Shown here: piece after piece, positions 14,941-26,433 of the stretch | How positions within the stretch are numbered: the stretch's first letter is position 1 | How the letters are laid out: each line of letters starts with the position of its first letter | Source of the DNA: Streptomyces sp. MH60 | GTDB lineage: Bacteria; Actinomycetota; Actinomycetes; Streptomycetales; Streptomycetaceae | Length of the DNA: 40,182 nt | Direction: 5' to 3' | Assembly (NCBI RefSeq): GCF_002939385.1 | Contig: NZ_MULI01000066.1 | Location: 1 to 40,182, forward strand | The notes under the pieces: model-generated | The model's input: only the letters and a program-made list of their open reading frames with translations | Told to the model about the DNA's origin: nothing | Databases searched by the model: none | Position numbers and translations under genes: made by a program

Positions 14941-16505
14941 TGCCGCTCCCTCAGCTGTCGGCGGAGGATCTTGCCGGACGCGGCGCGGGGCACGGCGTCG
15001 ACGAAGGTGACCCTGCGGACGCGCTTGTAGGGGGCGACGCGTTCGGCGACGTACATCATGATCTCGCCCTCCGCGAGGCCGGGTGCGGCCGGCTGGCGTA
15101 CGACGAAGGCGTGCGGTACTTCGTTGCCGTCGTCGTTGTAGGCGCCGACGACGGCCGCGTCGGCGACGCCGGGGTGGGTGAGCAGGAGGGCCTCGAGTTC
15201 GGCGGGGGCCACCTGGAAGCCCTTGTACTTGATCAGTTCCTTGACGCGGTCGACGACGAACAGCCAGCCGTCGCCGTCGGCGTGTCCGACGTCCCCGGTG
15301 TGCAGCCAGCCGTCGCCGTCGATCATGGCGGCGGTGGCGTCGGGGCGGCCCAGGTAGCCCTTCATGATCTGGGGGCCGCGGATGAGGATCTCTCCGGACT
15401 CCCCGGCCGGGAGGTCCTTGCCGGGGTCGGTGAGGGAGACGATGCGCATCTCGGTGCCGGCGATGAGTTTGCCGACGGTGCCGGGCGGCGCTTCGGTCAT
15501 GGCGTCGAGCGGGACGACGTGGGTGCCCGGGGACAGTTCCGTCATGCCGTAGGCCTGGCCGACGGGCGGCAGGCCGAGCCGCCGGGAGCAGGCGGCGGCG
15601 AGGCGCGCGTCCAGCGGGGCGGCGGCGCTGACGATGTACTTCAGCGAGGACAGGTCGTAGTCGGCGACCAGGGGGTGCTTGGCGAGGGCCAGGACGATCG
15701 GCGGGGCGACGTACAGGCTGGTGATGCGGTGGTTCTGGATGGCGGCGAGGAACTGCTCCAGGTCGAAGCGGGGCAGGACGACGACGGTGGCGCCGAGCCT
15801 GAGCGGGGCGTTCATCAGGGCGGTCAGACCGTAGATGTGGAAGAACGGCAGCACGGCGAGGACGCGGTCGCCGGGCGCGGTGGGCATCGACGGTTCGAGC
15901 TGGGCGAGGTTGGTGGCGATCTGCCGGTGGGTGAGCATGACGCCCTTGGGGGTGCCGGTGGTGCCCGAGGAGTACGGCAGGGCGGCGACGTCCTCGGCCG
16001 GGTCGATCGCGACGGAGGGTTCGGGCGCGGTGGAGGCCAGCATGTCGACGAGTGAGCGGTGGCCGGGCGCGCTGTCGCAGACCAGGATCTCCTGGACCCC
16101 GCCCGCGAGTTCGGCGGCCCGGCGGGCGGTGGACAGGAGCGGTGAGACGGTGACGATCCAGCGGGCCGCGCAGTCCTTCAGCTGTTTGGCGAACTCCTCC
16201 GCCGTGGCGAGCGGGTGCACCGTGGTGACGGAGGCTCCCGCGCGCGTGGCGGCGTAGAAGGCCAGAGGGAAGGCGACGGTGTTGGGGCTGTGCAGGGCGA
16301 GGACGTCGCCCTTGCGCACGCCGGTCTCGGCGAGGGCGGCGGCGACGCGCCGGTGGAACCGGTCCACCTGCTCGTAGGTGAGGGTGGTGCCGTCGGTGCC
16401 GTCGATCAGCGCCGGGGCGCTCCCGAAGGCGGCGGCCCCGCCGAGCACCGCGTCGTGGATGGGCAGGTCGACGGGCGGGACGTCTGCGTACTCGCTGCGG
16501 AACAC
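14937..16505 (-). CDS. AMP-dependent acyl-CoA synthetase (4-coumarate:CoA ligase-like)
   Basis: 522 aa from GTG 16505 preceded by GGAGGA. ANL-superfamily signatures: ATP loop YSSGTTGTPKGVMLTH, HIYGL, QAYGMTELSP, WLHTGDVGHAD, VDRVKELIKYKGFQVAPAELE, and the catalytic lysine in PRAASGKILRRQL near the C-terminus. It activates a free carboxylic acid to its CoA thioester, supplying substrate to the dehydrogenase and carboxylase in the same operon. The position matches AtuH in the Pseudomonas terpene pathway. Some plant-type 4CL signature is present, so an aromatic acid substrate cannot be excluded, but the partners argue for a branched aliphatic or terpenoid acid. Confidence 0.92.
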   Translation of the reverse strand: MFRSEYADVPPVDLPIHDAVLGGAAAFGSAPALIDGTDGTTLTYEQVDRFHRRVAAALAETGVRKGDVLALHSPNTVAFPLAFYAATRAGASVTTVHPLATAEEFAKQLKDCAARWIVTVSPLLSTARRAAELAGGVQEILVCDSAPGHRSLVDMLASTAPEPSVAIDPAEDVAALPYSSGTTGTPKGVMLTHRQIATNLAQLEPSMPTAPGDRVLAVLPFFHIYGLTALMNAPLRLGATVVVLPRFDLEQFLAAIQNHRITSLYVAPPIVLALAKHPLVADYDLSSLKYIVSAAAPLDARLAAACSRRLGLPPVGQAYGMTELSPGTHVVPLDAMTEAPPGTVGKLIAGTEMRIVSLTDPGKDLPAGESGEILIRGPQIMKGYLGRPDATAAMIDGDGWLHTGDVGHADGDGWLFVVDRVKELIKYKGFQVAPAELEALLLTHPGVADAAVVGAYNDDGNEVPHAFVVRQPAAPGLAEGEIMMYVAERVAPYKRVRRVTFVDAVPRAASGKILRRQLRERQ

Positions 16506-16542
16506 GGTTCCTCCAACGCGGGCTGGATGGCCTCTTACTGGC

Positions 16543-17691
16543 CTAGTACGACTTGGGCAGGCCCAGGGTCTGGTGGGAGACGTAGTTGAGGATCATCTCC
16601 CGGCTCACGGGGGCGATACGGGCGACGCGCGACGCCGTGATCAGCCGGGCGAGGCCGAACTCGCGGGTGAGGCCGTTGCCGCCGAGGGTGTGCACGGCCT
16701 GGTCGACGGCCTTCACGCAGGCCTCGCCGGCCGCGTACTTGGCCATGTTGGCGGCCTCGCCCGCGCCGACGTCGTCGCCCGCGTCGTAGAGGTGGGCCGC
16801 CTTCTGCATCATCAGGCGGGCGAGTTCGAGGTCGATGTGCGCCTGCGCGAGGGGGTGCGCGATGGCCTGGTGGGCGCCGATGGGCGTCTTCCAGACGGTG
16901 CGCTCGCGGGCGTACTCGACGGCTTTCGCGAGCGCGTGGCGGCCCATGCCGATCGCGAAGGCGGCCGTCATCACGCGCTCGGGGTTGAGGCCCGCGAAGA
17001 GCTGGAGGAGGCCCGCGTCCTCGTCGCCGACCAGGGCGTCGGCGGGAAGGCGCACGTCGTCGAGGGTCAGCTCGAACTGCCTCTCCACGGCGGCCAGTTC
17101 CATGTCGATGGGTCGGCGCTCGAAACCCGGGGCGTCGCGCGGGACGATGAACAGGCAGGGCTTGAGACTGCCGGTGCGGGCGTCTTCGGTGCGGCCGACG
17201 ATCAGGGTGGCGTCGGCGATGTCCACCCCGGAGACGAAGACCTTGCGTCCGGTGAGGATCCAGTCCCCGGTGGCCGCGTCGCGGCGGGCGGTGGTGGTGA
17301 TGCGGTGGCTGTTGGAACCGGCGTCGGGTTCGGTGATGCCGAAGGCCATGAGGCGGGTGCCGTCGGCGAGTGGCGGGAGCCACTCGCGCTTCTGTTCCTC
17401 GGTGCCGAAGCGGGCGATGACGGTGCCGCAGATCGCCGGGGAGACGATCATCATGAGGAGGGGGCTGCCGGCGGCGCCCATCTCTTCCAGGACGAGGGAG
17501 AGTTCGGTGATGCCGGCGCCGCCTCCGCCGTATGCCGTCGGCAGGTTGACGCCTATGTAGCCGAGCTTGGCGGCGTCTTGCCAGAGGCGGGTGCCGTCTT
17601 CGGGGTTGGTGGTGTGGGGGTGGGTCTGGGCGAAGGCGGACACCGCTGCGCGGAGGGACTTGTGCTCTTCGGATTCGATGAGGGTGGTCAC
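16543..17691 (-). CDS. Acyl-CoA dehydrogenase, branched-chain type
   Basis: 382 aa from GTG 17691 with AAGGAG upstream. Signatures: MAFGITEPDAGSNSHRITTTA, GRKVFVSGVDIADATLIVG, QAIAHPLAQAHIDLELARLM, HTLGGNGLTREFGLARL. At the JK-loop position where MCAD-type enzymes have their catalytic Glu (Y-E-G-T), the sequence is RIAPVSREM, with none. Instead Glu occurs in GLNPERVMTAA, the place used by isovaleryl-CoA and long-chain dehydrogenases. That fits a branched or citronellyl-like acyl-CoA. It would introduce the alpha-beta double bond before carboxylation. Confidence 0.92.
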   Translation of the reverse strand: MTTLIESEEHKSLRAAVSAFAQTHPHTTNPEDGTRLWQDAAKLGYIGVNLPTAYGGGGAGITELSLVLEEMGAAGSPLLMMIVSPAICGTVIARFGTEEQKREWLPPLADGTRLMAFGITEPDAGSNSHRITTTARRDAATGDWILTGRKVFVSGVDIADATLIVGRTEDARTGSLKPCLFIVPRDAPGFERRPIDMELAAVERQFELTLDDVRLPADALVGDEDAGLLQLFAGLNPERVMTAAFAIGMGRHALAKAVEYARERTVWKTPIGAHQAIAHPLAQAHIDLELARLMMQKAAHLYDAGDDVGAGEAANMAKYAAGEACVKAVDQAVHTLGGNGLTREFGLARLITASRVARIAPVSREMILNYVSHQTLGLPKSY

Positions 17692-17717
17692 TGTGCTCCT
17701 TCGGGTGCGGGTGGTGT

Positions 17718-17747
17718 GTGGTGGCTCGCGCGGTGCCTCGCGCCCCT
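17718..17747. repeat. Second copy of the GC-rich interspersed repeat, inside the operon
   Basis: 26 of 30 bases match 2901-2930 in the same orientation. It sits in the 54-bp gap between the carboxylase alpha gene and the acyl-CoA dehydrogenase gene, the widest gap in the operon, and its hairpin arm is degenerate (CCCCTAGG in place of CCCCTTTCGGGG). Confidence 0.65.
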
Positions 17748-19590
17748 AGGTCTCCCGCACTACCGCCAGGAGAGAGCCGACCGTGACCTGGTGGCCGGGC
17801 ACAGCGTTCAGGGCCGTCAGAACTCCCGTGGTCGGAGCCGTGATCCTGTGCTCCATCTTCATGGCCTCCAGCCACAGGAGGGGCTGGCCCGCCCGGACGG
17901 TGGTGCCCTCCGTCAGGCCCTCCGCGACGCGGACGACCGTGCCCGGCATGGGGGCCAGGAGGGAGCCGGGGGCGTGCTGGGTGGTGGGGTCGGGGAAGCG
18001 GGGCAGGGCGGTCAGTGCGGTGGCGTTGACGTGGATCTGGTCGCCGTGGCGGGCGATGTCGAAGCGGCGTCGGACGCCGTCCGTTTCGAGGACGACCCGT
18101 TCGGCGTCGGCGTGGACGACGCGGACGCCGTCGGCGGTGAGGCCGGTGCGGGTGTGGTGGTAGCGGACCTCGTGTTCCTCGCCCGCCATGGTGTAGCGCT
18201 TGACCTGCGGTTGCGAGGGCAGGTTGCGCCAGCCGCCGAAGCGGCCCGTACGGGTGCTCGCGTCGGCGAGGGCGGCGGCGAGCGGGGCGAGGGGGTCGGG
18301 GGCCGACTCGGTGAGGGCGGCCAGGTGGCGGTCGTAGAAGCCGGTGTCCATGCGGCCGGAGGTGAACTCCTCGTGGCGCAGGGAGCGGACGAGGAGGTCG
18401 CGGTTGGTGACCGGGCCGTGGATCGCCGCCCGTTCCAGGGCGCCGGCGAGTCGGCGGACGGCCTCCGCGCGCGTGGGTGCCTGGGCGACCGCCTTGGCGA
18501 GCATCGGGTCGTAGTGGACGCCGATGTCGTCGCCGTCGGTGTAGCCGGTGTCCAGACGGATGCCGTCGGGCACGGTGAGGCGGTGCAGGCGGCCGGTCTG
18601 CGGGGCCCAGCCGTTCGCCGGGTCCTCGGCGTACAGGCGGGCCTCGACGGCGTGGCCACGCGCGCGCGGGGGATCGTTTTCGAGGGCGTGGCCCTCGGCG
18701 ATCCGGAGCTGGAGGGCGACGAGGTCGATGCCGAAGACCGCTTCCGTGACGGGGTGCTCGACCTGGAGGCGGGTGTTCATCTCCAGGAAGTGCGCCTCGC
18801 CGTCGGCGACGAGGAACTCGACGGTGCCCGCGCCGACGTAGTCGACGGCGCGGGCGGCGCGTACGGCGAGGTCGTGGAGTTCGGCGGTGAGTGCGGCGGT
18901 CAGGCCGGGTGCCGGGGCCTCCTCGATCACCTTCTGGTGGCGGCGCTGGAGGGAGCAGTCGCGGGTGCCGAGCGCCCAGACGGTGCCGTGGGTGTCGGCG
19001 AGGACCTGCACCTCGATATGGCGGCCGTTCTCCAGGTACGGCTCGACGAAGACCTCGCCGTCGCCGAAGGCACTCGTGGCCTCCGCGCGGGCGGCGGTCA
19101 GTTCCGCGTCGAGGTCGGCGAGGTCCCGTACGACGCGCATGCCGCGTCCGCCGCCGCCCGCCGCCGCCTTCACCAGCACCGGCAGGTCGGCCTCGGTGAC
19201 GTCCGTGAGGGGCGCGATGCCCATCAGCTCCTTGGCGCGGGTCTTGGACGCCATCGCCTCGATGGCCTCGGGCGGCGGTCCGATCCACACCAGGCCCGCG
19301 TCCCGCACGGCGCGCGCGAAGTCGGCGTTCTCGGAGAGGAAGCCGTAGCCGGGGTGGACGGCGTCGGCCCCGGCGGCGACGGCGGCCTTCACGATCAGGT
19401 CGCCGCGCAGGTAGGTGTCGGCGGGGGACGCGCCCGGCAGGCGTACGGCCGCGTCGGCCACGCGCGCGTGGAGGGCGTTCTCGTCGGCGTCCGAGTGCAC
19501 GGCGACGGTCCGGATTCCCCACGCGTGGCAGGTGCGGAAGACGCGGCAGGCGATCTCGCCCCGGTTGGCGACCAGTACGGAAGCAATCAT
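17746..19590 (-). CDS. Acyl-CoA carboxylase alpha subunit (biotin carboxylase + BCCP)
   Basis: 614 aa from ATG 19590, eight bases after the beta-subunit stop, with GTGAGGA serving as ribosome site. Domains in order: biotin carboxylase N-terminal (SVLVANRGEIACRVFRTC), ATP grasp (VKAAAGGGGRGMRVV, HIEVQVLADTHG, EFLVADGEAHFLEMNTRLQVEHPVTE read in parts), C-terminal BC, a linker, and a C-terminal biotinyl domain with LLWLEAMKMEH. The biotinylated Lys is at about residue 578. It carboxylates its own biotin using bicarbonate and ATP and passes CO2 to the beta subunit. It is somewhat shorter than most MCC/GCC alpha subunits, mainly in the linker. Confidence 0.94.
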   Translation of the reverse strand: MIASVLVANRGEIACRVFRTCHAWGIRTVAVHSDADENALHARVADAAVRLPGASPADTYLRGDLIVKAAVAAGADAVHPGYGFLSENADFARAVRDAGLVWIGPPPEAIEAMASKTRAKELMGIAPLTDVTEADLPVLVKAAAGGGGRGMRVVRDLADLDAELTAARAEATSAFGDGEVFVEPYLENGRHIEVQVLADTHGTVWALGTRDCSLQRRHQKVIEEAPAPGLTAALTAELHDLAVRAARAVDYVGAGTVEFLVADGEAHFLEMNTRLQVEHPVTEAVFGIDLVALQLRIAEGHALENDPPRARGHAVEARLYAEDPANGWAPQTGRLHRLTVPDGIRLDTGYTDGDDIGVHYDPMLAKAVAQAPTRAEAVRRLAGALERAAIHGPVTNRDLLVRSLRHEEFTSGRMDTGFYDRHLAALTESAPDPLAPLAAALADASTRTGRFGGWRNLPSQPQVKRYTMAGEEHEVRYHHTRTGLTADGVRVVHADAERVVLETDGVRRRFDIARHGDQIHVNATALTALPRFPDPTTQHAPGSLLAPMPGTVVRVAEGLTEGTTVRAGQPLLWLEAMKMEHRITAPTTGVLTALNAVPGHQVTVGSLLAVVRET

Positions 19591-19598
19591 GTGGTTCC

Positions 19599-21197
<1,599 letters not shown>

Positions 21198-21228
21198 AGC
21201 GGGCTCCCCGGGGCGTACGGCGGGACGG

Positions 21229-22901
<1,673 letters not shown>

Positions 22902-22905
<4 letters not shown>

Positions 22906-23696
22906 CGGGGCTCCCCCTGTGGCGGGCGCCCGGCTCCGGGCGGTCCGGCGAAGGCCTGGGCGATGTCCAGCCAGCGGTCGGCGTCCGGGCCCTCGGCGGT
23001 GAGGGCGAGGTCGGCGCGGTGGGCGCGCTGGGTGGCGAGGAGGCAGAAGTCGAGCGCGGGGCCGGTGACACGCTGCGGGGCGTCCTCGGGGCCGTACGTC
23101 CACAGGTCGCCGCCCGGGCCGGTGAGTTCGACGCGGAAGGGCTCGGCGGGCGGGGTGAGCCCGTGGGCGGCGTAGGCGAAGTCCCGGGCCCGGACGCCGA
23201 TGCGGGCGACGTGCCGCAGGCGGTCGGTGGGCGGGCGGGACACACCGAGGGTCGCCGCGATGTCGAGGCCGTGCGCCCAGGTCTCCATCAGGCGGGCGGT
23301 GGCCATGGAGGCGGTGGCCATGGGCGGGCCGTACCAGGGGAAGCGGGCACCGGGGGCGGCGGCGCGCAGCGCCTCGTCGAGGGCGGTGCGGTCCTGCCGC
23401 CAGGCCGCCAGCAGCGCGGCGGGGTCCTGCTTCGCCCCCTCCTCGGCGCCGTCGTCGACGTAGCGGTCGGGCGCGGCGAGGGCCTGCTCGACCAGCGCCT
23501 TGAACCCGTCCTCGTCGGTGACGGCGACCAGGGCGGCCCGGTCGGTCCAGTTCAGGTGCGCGATCTGGTGGGCGATCGTCCAGCCGGGCGCCGGGGTGGC
23601 CAGCCGCCAGTCCTCCGGTCTCGATCCGGCGACCAGGGCGTCGAGTTCCTCGCCCTCCTCGCGCAGGTCGTCGATCACGGGCGTCGGGTCGGACAC
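22902..23696 (-). CDS. TIGR03084-family metal-binding protein (DinB/MDMPI-like fold)
   Basis: 264 aa from GTG 23696 with GGGGAG upstream; first gene of the operon. The N-terminal four-helix domain has the metal-type histidines TIAHQIAHLNWTD and METWAHGLDIAATLG, as in mycothiol-dependent maleylpyruvate isomerase and DinB proteins. The C-terminal domain (residues ~175-255) has FRVELTGPGGDLWTYGPEDA and FCLLATQRAHRADLAL. This family often accompanies acyl-CoA carboxylase and AtuA genes in actinobacteria, but its reaction is not established. A mycothiol-dependent isomerase or detoxification step is one possibility. It is coupled to the AtuA-like gene by a GTGA overlap. Confidence 0.88.
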
Positions 23697-23765
23697 GGTC
23701 GCTCCCCTCGGGCACGGCGATGTGCGGCGCGGTGTGGGGAGGAGCATGGCAGGGCGGCCGGTAAC

Positions 23766-23787
23766 AATCAAGCACGCTTGCATGATT
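23766..23787. promoter_or_regulatory. 22-bp near-perfect palindrome: putative operator of the atu-like operon
   Basis: Outer arms AATCA and TGATT flank an inner CAAGCACGCTTG, itself a perfect CAAGC-AC-GCTTG inverted repeat. 18 of 22 positions are symmetric. It lies 70 bases upstream of the first operon gene and is clearly AT-richer than the region. Size and symmetry fit a TetR-family operator. The operon-encoded TetR is the obvious candidate. Confidence 0.65.
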
Positions 23788-23871
23788 TTGAGCGAGGGCG
23801 AAGGCGGGGAAGGCCGAAGCGGCCCGGCATCGATGCGCCAGGCCGCTGGACGGTCGCGCGCTCTCGTTTCC

Positions 23872-23967
23872 TCTCGGCCGGCCGGACCGTCTCTTCTCGG
23901 CCGGCCGGGCCGTCGACTCCATGGAGCCGGACCACGGAGACGGACCACGGAGAGGAACCATGGAGAG
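23872..23967. repeat. Two short tandem repeat families upstream of the operon
   Basis: TCTCGGCCGGCCGGRCCGTC occurs at 23872-23891 and 23895-23914 (19 of 20 identical, 23-base period). Then 13-base units follow: ACTCCATGGAGCC (23916, degenerate), GGACCACGGAGAC (23929), GGACCACGGAGAG (23942) and GAACCATGGAGAG (23955). The 339-bp gap between the EamA stop and the TIGR03084 start holds these plus the palindrome, and no gene I can support. Confidence 0.7.
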
Positions 23968-24035
23968 GAACGCGGCCTCCGGCAGGACGGTCGGCTTCAC
24001 CTGGTCGCCTCGTCTGGACGACTCGCCTGGACGAC

Positions 24036-25019
24036 CTAGGGGACGTCGGGCGCTGCCTTGGTCCGGCGCCCCCGGCGTCCTCCGCCCCGACGCCCCACCT
24101 GGGTCCGTACCGCGCCCATGCTCGCCACGACGACCAGCGCGACGGCGGCGGACTGGGTGGCGGTCAGGGCCTGGTCGAGGATGAGGAAACCGGCCGCCGC
24201 GGCGATGGCGGGCTCCAGGCTCATGAGGACGGCGAAGGTCGGCGCGGGCAGGCGGCGCAGGGCGAGCAGTTCGAGGGTGTAGGGCAGGACGGAGGAGAGC
24301 AGGGCGACCCCGGCGCCCAGCGCGAGCGTCACCGGGTCGATCAGCTTCGCCCCCGACTCGACGACACCCAGCGGCAGGAACAGCAGCGCTCCGACCGCCA
24401 TCGCCAGGGCCAGTCCGTCGGCCTGCGGGAAGCGGCGTCCGGTGCGGGCGCTGAAGACGATGTACGCCGCCCACATGGCGCCCGCCGCCAGGGCGAAGGC
24501 GGCACCGGCCGGGTCGAGGCCGTCGAAGCCGCCACCGCCCAGCAGGAAGACGCCCACCAGGGCGAGCCCGGCCCAGACCAGGTTGACCGCGCGGCGGGAG
24601 GCGACCACGGACAGGGCGAGCGGGCCGAGCACCTCCAGGGTGACGGCGGGGCCGAGCGGGATGCGGTCGACGGCCTGGTAGAAGAGGCCGTTCATCCCCG
24701 CCATGGCGATGCCGAAGACGACGACCGTGCCCCAGTCGGCCCGGGAGTGGCCGCGCAGCCGGGGCCGGCACACCACGAGCATGACGACGGCGGCCACGGC
24801 CAGCCGCAGGGTCACCACGCCGAGCGCTCCGGCCCGCGGCATCAGGCTCACCGCCAGCGCGGCACCGAACTGCACGGAGACGCCACCGGCGAGGACCAGG
24901 CCGACCGGGCCGAGGGCACCGGACCGCCCGCCCGGCGCACCGTCCGGCACGGACGCGTGGCCGACGGCGGGCGCGGCGACCTGGGACGAGGTGCCGGGGG
25001 TGGCGCTGGGGGTACTCAC
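24036..25019 (-). CDS. EamA/RhtA-family drug/metabolite transporter
   Basis: 327 aa from GTG 25019, five bases after GGAG. A ~45-residue disordered tail precedes about ten membrane segments arranged as two five-helix EamA repeats (LGPVGLVLAGGVSVQFGAAL, VTLRLAVAAVVMLVV, WGTVVVFGIAMAGMNGLFYQ, then LAMAVGALLFLPLGVV, LEPAIAAAAGFLILDQALTA). The motifs LLALRRLPAPTFAVLMSLEPA and PLGPAVTLEVLGPLALSV are typical of RhtA-type threonine/homoserine or metabolite exporters. It precedes the atu-like operon on the same strand but is separated by 339 bases with its own regulatory DNA, so it is probably a separate unit. Substrate not predictable. Confidence 0.9.
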   Translation of the reverse strand: MSTPSATPGTSSQVAAPAVGHASVPDGAPGGRSGALGPVGLVLAGGVSVQFGAALAVSLMPRAGALGVVTLRLAVAAVVMLVVCRPRLRGHSRADWGTVVVFGIAMAGMNGLFYQAVDRIPLGPAVTLEVLGPLALSVVASRRAVNLVWAGLALVGVFLLGGGGFDGLDPAGAAFALAAGAMWAAYIVFSARTGRRFPQADGLALAMAVGALLFLPLGVVESGAKLIDPVTLALGAGVALLSSVLPYTLELLALRRLPAPTFAVLMSLEPAIAAAAGFLILDQALTATQSAAVALVVVASMGAVRTQVGRRGGGRRGRRTKAAPDVP

Positions 25020-25073
25020 GGGGGCTCCGGGACGGTGTGCGGGTGGGCTACGTTCAGCATGCTGCACTGCACG

Positions 25074-25089
25074 GTCCAGCGTAATGGAC
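25074..25089. promoter_or_regulatory. Small inverted repeat GTCCA-GCGTAA-TGGAC between EamA and NUDIX genes
   Basis: Five-base arms and a six-base spacer in the space upstream of the EamA start. Possible operator for the EamA promoter; weak evidence. Confidence 0.3.
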
Positions 25090-25215
25090 GCTGTCAGGCA
25101 TGTAGCGCTTTTACGCAACTGTCAGGGCCGGGACGTACGGCTGTCAACGCCCGTCCGCCGGGCGAGCCGGGACCGCCCGGTCCCGGCCGCGAGGCGAGCG
25201 GGTACCGTCCACCGG

Positions 25216-25668
25216 GTGAGCCGACTCCCGACCCGCCTCTGGCGCCTGCTGCGCCCCGTCCAGAGCCGCCTGATGTGGCTGGTGAACGCCAAGTTCGTGG
25301 TCGGTGTGACCGGCGTCGTGCGGGACGGCGAGGGGCGGGTCCTGATGCTGAAGCACCGGATGTGGGCGCCGGGCCGCCAGTGGGGTCTGCCGAGTGGCTT
25401 CGCGCACCAGGGCGAGGACTTCCGGCAGACCGTCGTCCGGGAGGTCAGGGAGGAGACCGGCCTCGACGTGGAGGTGGGCCGGCTGGTCATGCTGAACAGC
25501 GGCCTGCGCACCCGCCTGGAGGTGGCGTACGAGGCCCGGCTGGTCGGCGGCGAGCTGCGCCTGGACCCGTCCGAGATCCTGGAGGCCCGCTGGTGCCGCC
25601 CGGACGAACTCCCCGAGGACGTCCAGCCGGTGTGCCGCCCGCTGGTGCGGGGCGAAACAGTGCCCTGA
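25216..25668 (+). CDS. NUDIX hydrolase
   Basis: 150 aa from GTG 25216. The complete Nudix box is present: G at GFAHQGEDFRQ, the E five residues on, then REVREETGLD. It should hydrolyse a nucleoside diphosphate linked to another moiety, using Mg at the REVREE helix. The region before the box (VVGVTGVVRDGEGRVLMLKH, WGLPSG) is also typical. The N-terminus RLPTRLWRLLRPVQSRLMW is basic and amphipathic. TACCGT (25203-25208) ends seven bases before the GTG and there is no Shine-Dalgarno, so the mRNA is probably leaderless. Substrate unknown. Confidence 0.9.
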   Translation: MSRLPTRLWRLLRPVQSRLMWLVNAKFVVGVTGVVRDGEGRVLMLKHRMWAPGRQWGLPSGFAHQGEDFRQTVVREVREETGLDVEVGRLVMLNSGLRTRLEVAYEARLVGGELRLDPSEILEARWCRPDELPEDVQPVCRPLVRGETVP

Positions 25669-25721
25669 GCACCGGTTGTGGCAACGGTGTCACAGCGACC
25701 GTGAAGTGATCCGGCCGGCGC

Positions 25722-25738
25722 GCCACGGCGCCCGTGGC
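25722..25738 (+). terminator. Hairpin after the NUDIX gene
   Basis: GCCACGG-CGC-CCGTGGC, strengthened by outer GGCCG pairs. It lies 53 bases past the NUDIX stop and 24 bases before the next start, so it may also affect expression of the SUKH-like gene. Confidence 0.5.
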
Positions 25739-25762
25739 CCGGCCGAGTGAGGAGTCCCGGCA

Positions 25763-26386
25763 GTGCTTTTCGACGTCACCCGCGGCGAACTCGTCGACGC
25801 CTTCGGCGAGTCCCGGCTCGCGACCCTGCCCGCCGCCGCCTTCCCGCCCCTCGCCGCGGACACCGAGGGCGCCCGCCTCCTGCGGACCGTCGGCGTCCCC
25901 ACCGGGACGCTCTGGCTGCGTGAGCCGGACGAGGACACCGGACGGCTGCCCGTGATCGGATGCGTCGTCGACACCGGGGACTTCGAGGACGCCCCGCCGG
26001 AAGCGGCCGACTGGCCCGTCTTCGGCTGGCTCCTCAACGCCCACCTCGCCCTCGACCCGGGTTCCGGCAAGGTGTACGCCTTCGACGCCGACGAGGAGAC
26101 GGTGCGGGAACTGCACACGGACGTCTCCTCCCTCGTCCGGGTCGCCGTCCGCTTCCAGCGCCTGCTGGCGGAGTTCGCCTTTGACGGCGACGACGACGAG
26201 GAAGCCGGCTTCGAGCGGCTCGACCGCGAGGTGGAGCGCATCCGCCGGGAGACGAGCCGTATCGACCCGCTCCCCTTCCGGGACGAGGAGGACGAGGAGA
26301 CGGTCTGGTCGGTGATCGGCGAGGAGATCGCCATGGGCCGGCGCTTCGAGGACGGCAGCCCGGGGGCCCGCTCGCTCTACGGGTGA
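25763..26386 (+). CDS. SUKH-4-like (SMI1/KNR4 superfamily) protein
   Basis: 207 aa from GTG 25763 with GGAG eight bases upstream. The N-terminal part fits the SUKH fold: MLFDVTRGELVDAFGESRLA, then LRTVGVPTGTLWLREPD, LNAHLALDPGSGKVYAFDAD and FQRLLAEFAFDGDDDEE. The C-terminus is highly acidic. SUKH proteins are often immunity proteins of polymorphic toxins, but no toxin, RHS or WXG protein is nearby, so a general binding role is equally likely. Family assignment is moderate. Confidence 0.65.
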   Translation: MLFDVTRGELVDAFGESRLATLPAAAFPPLAADTEGARLLRTVGVPTGTLWLREPDEDTGRLPVIGCVVDTGDFEDAPPEAADWPVFGWLLNAHLALDPGSGKVYAFDADEETVRELHTDVSSLVRVAVRFQRLLAEFAFDGDDDEEAGFERLDREVERIRRETSRIDPLPFRDEEDEETVWSVIGEEIAMGRRFEDGSPGARSLYG

Positions 26387-26433
26387 TCACCCCGGCGCAC
26401 CCGCCGGATCCCGCTCGACCGGGCCGCCGCCGG

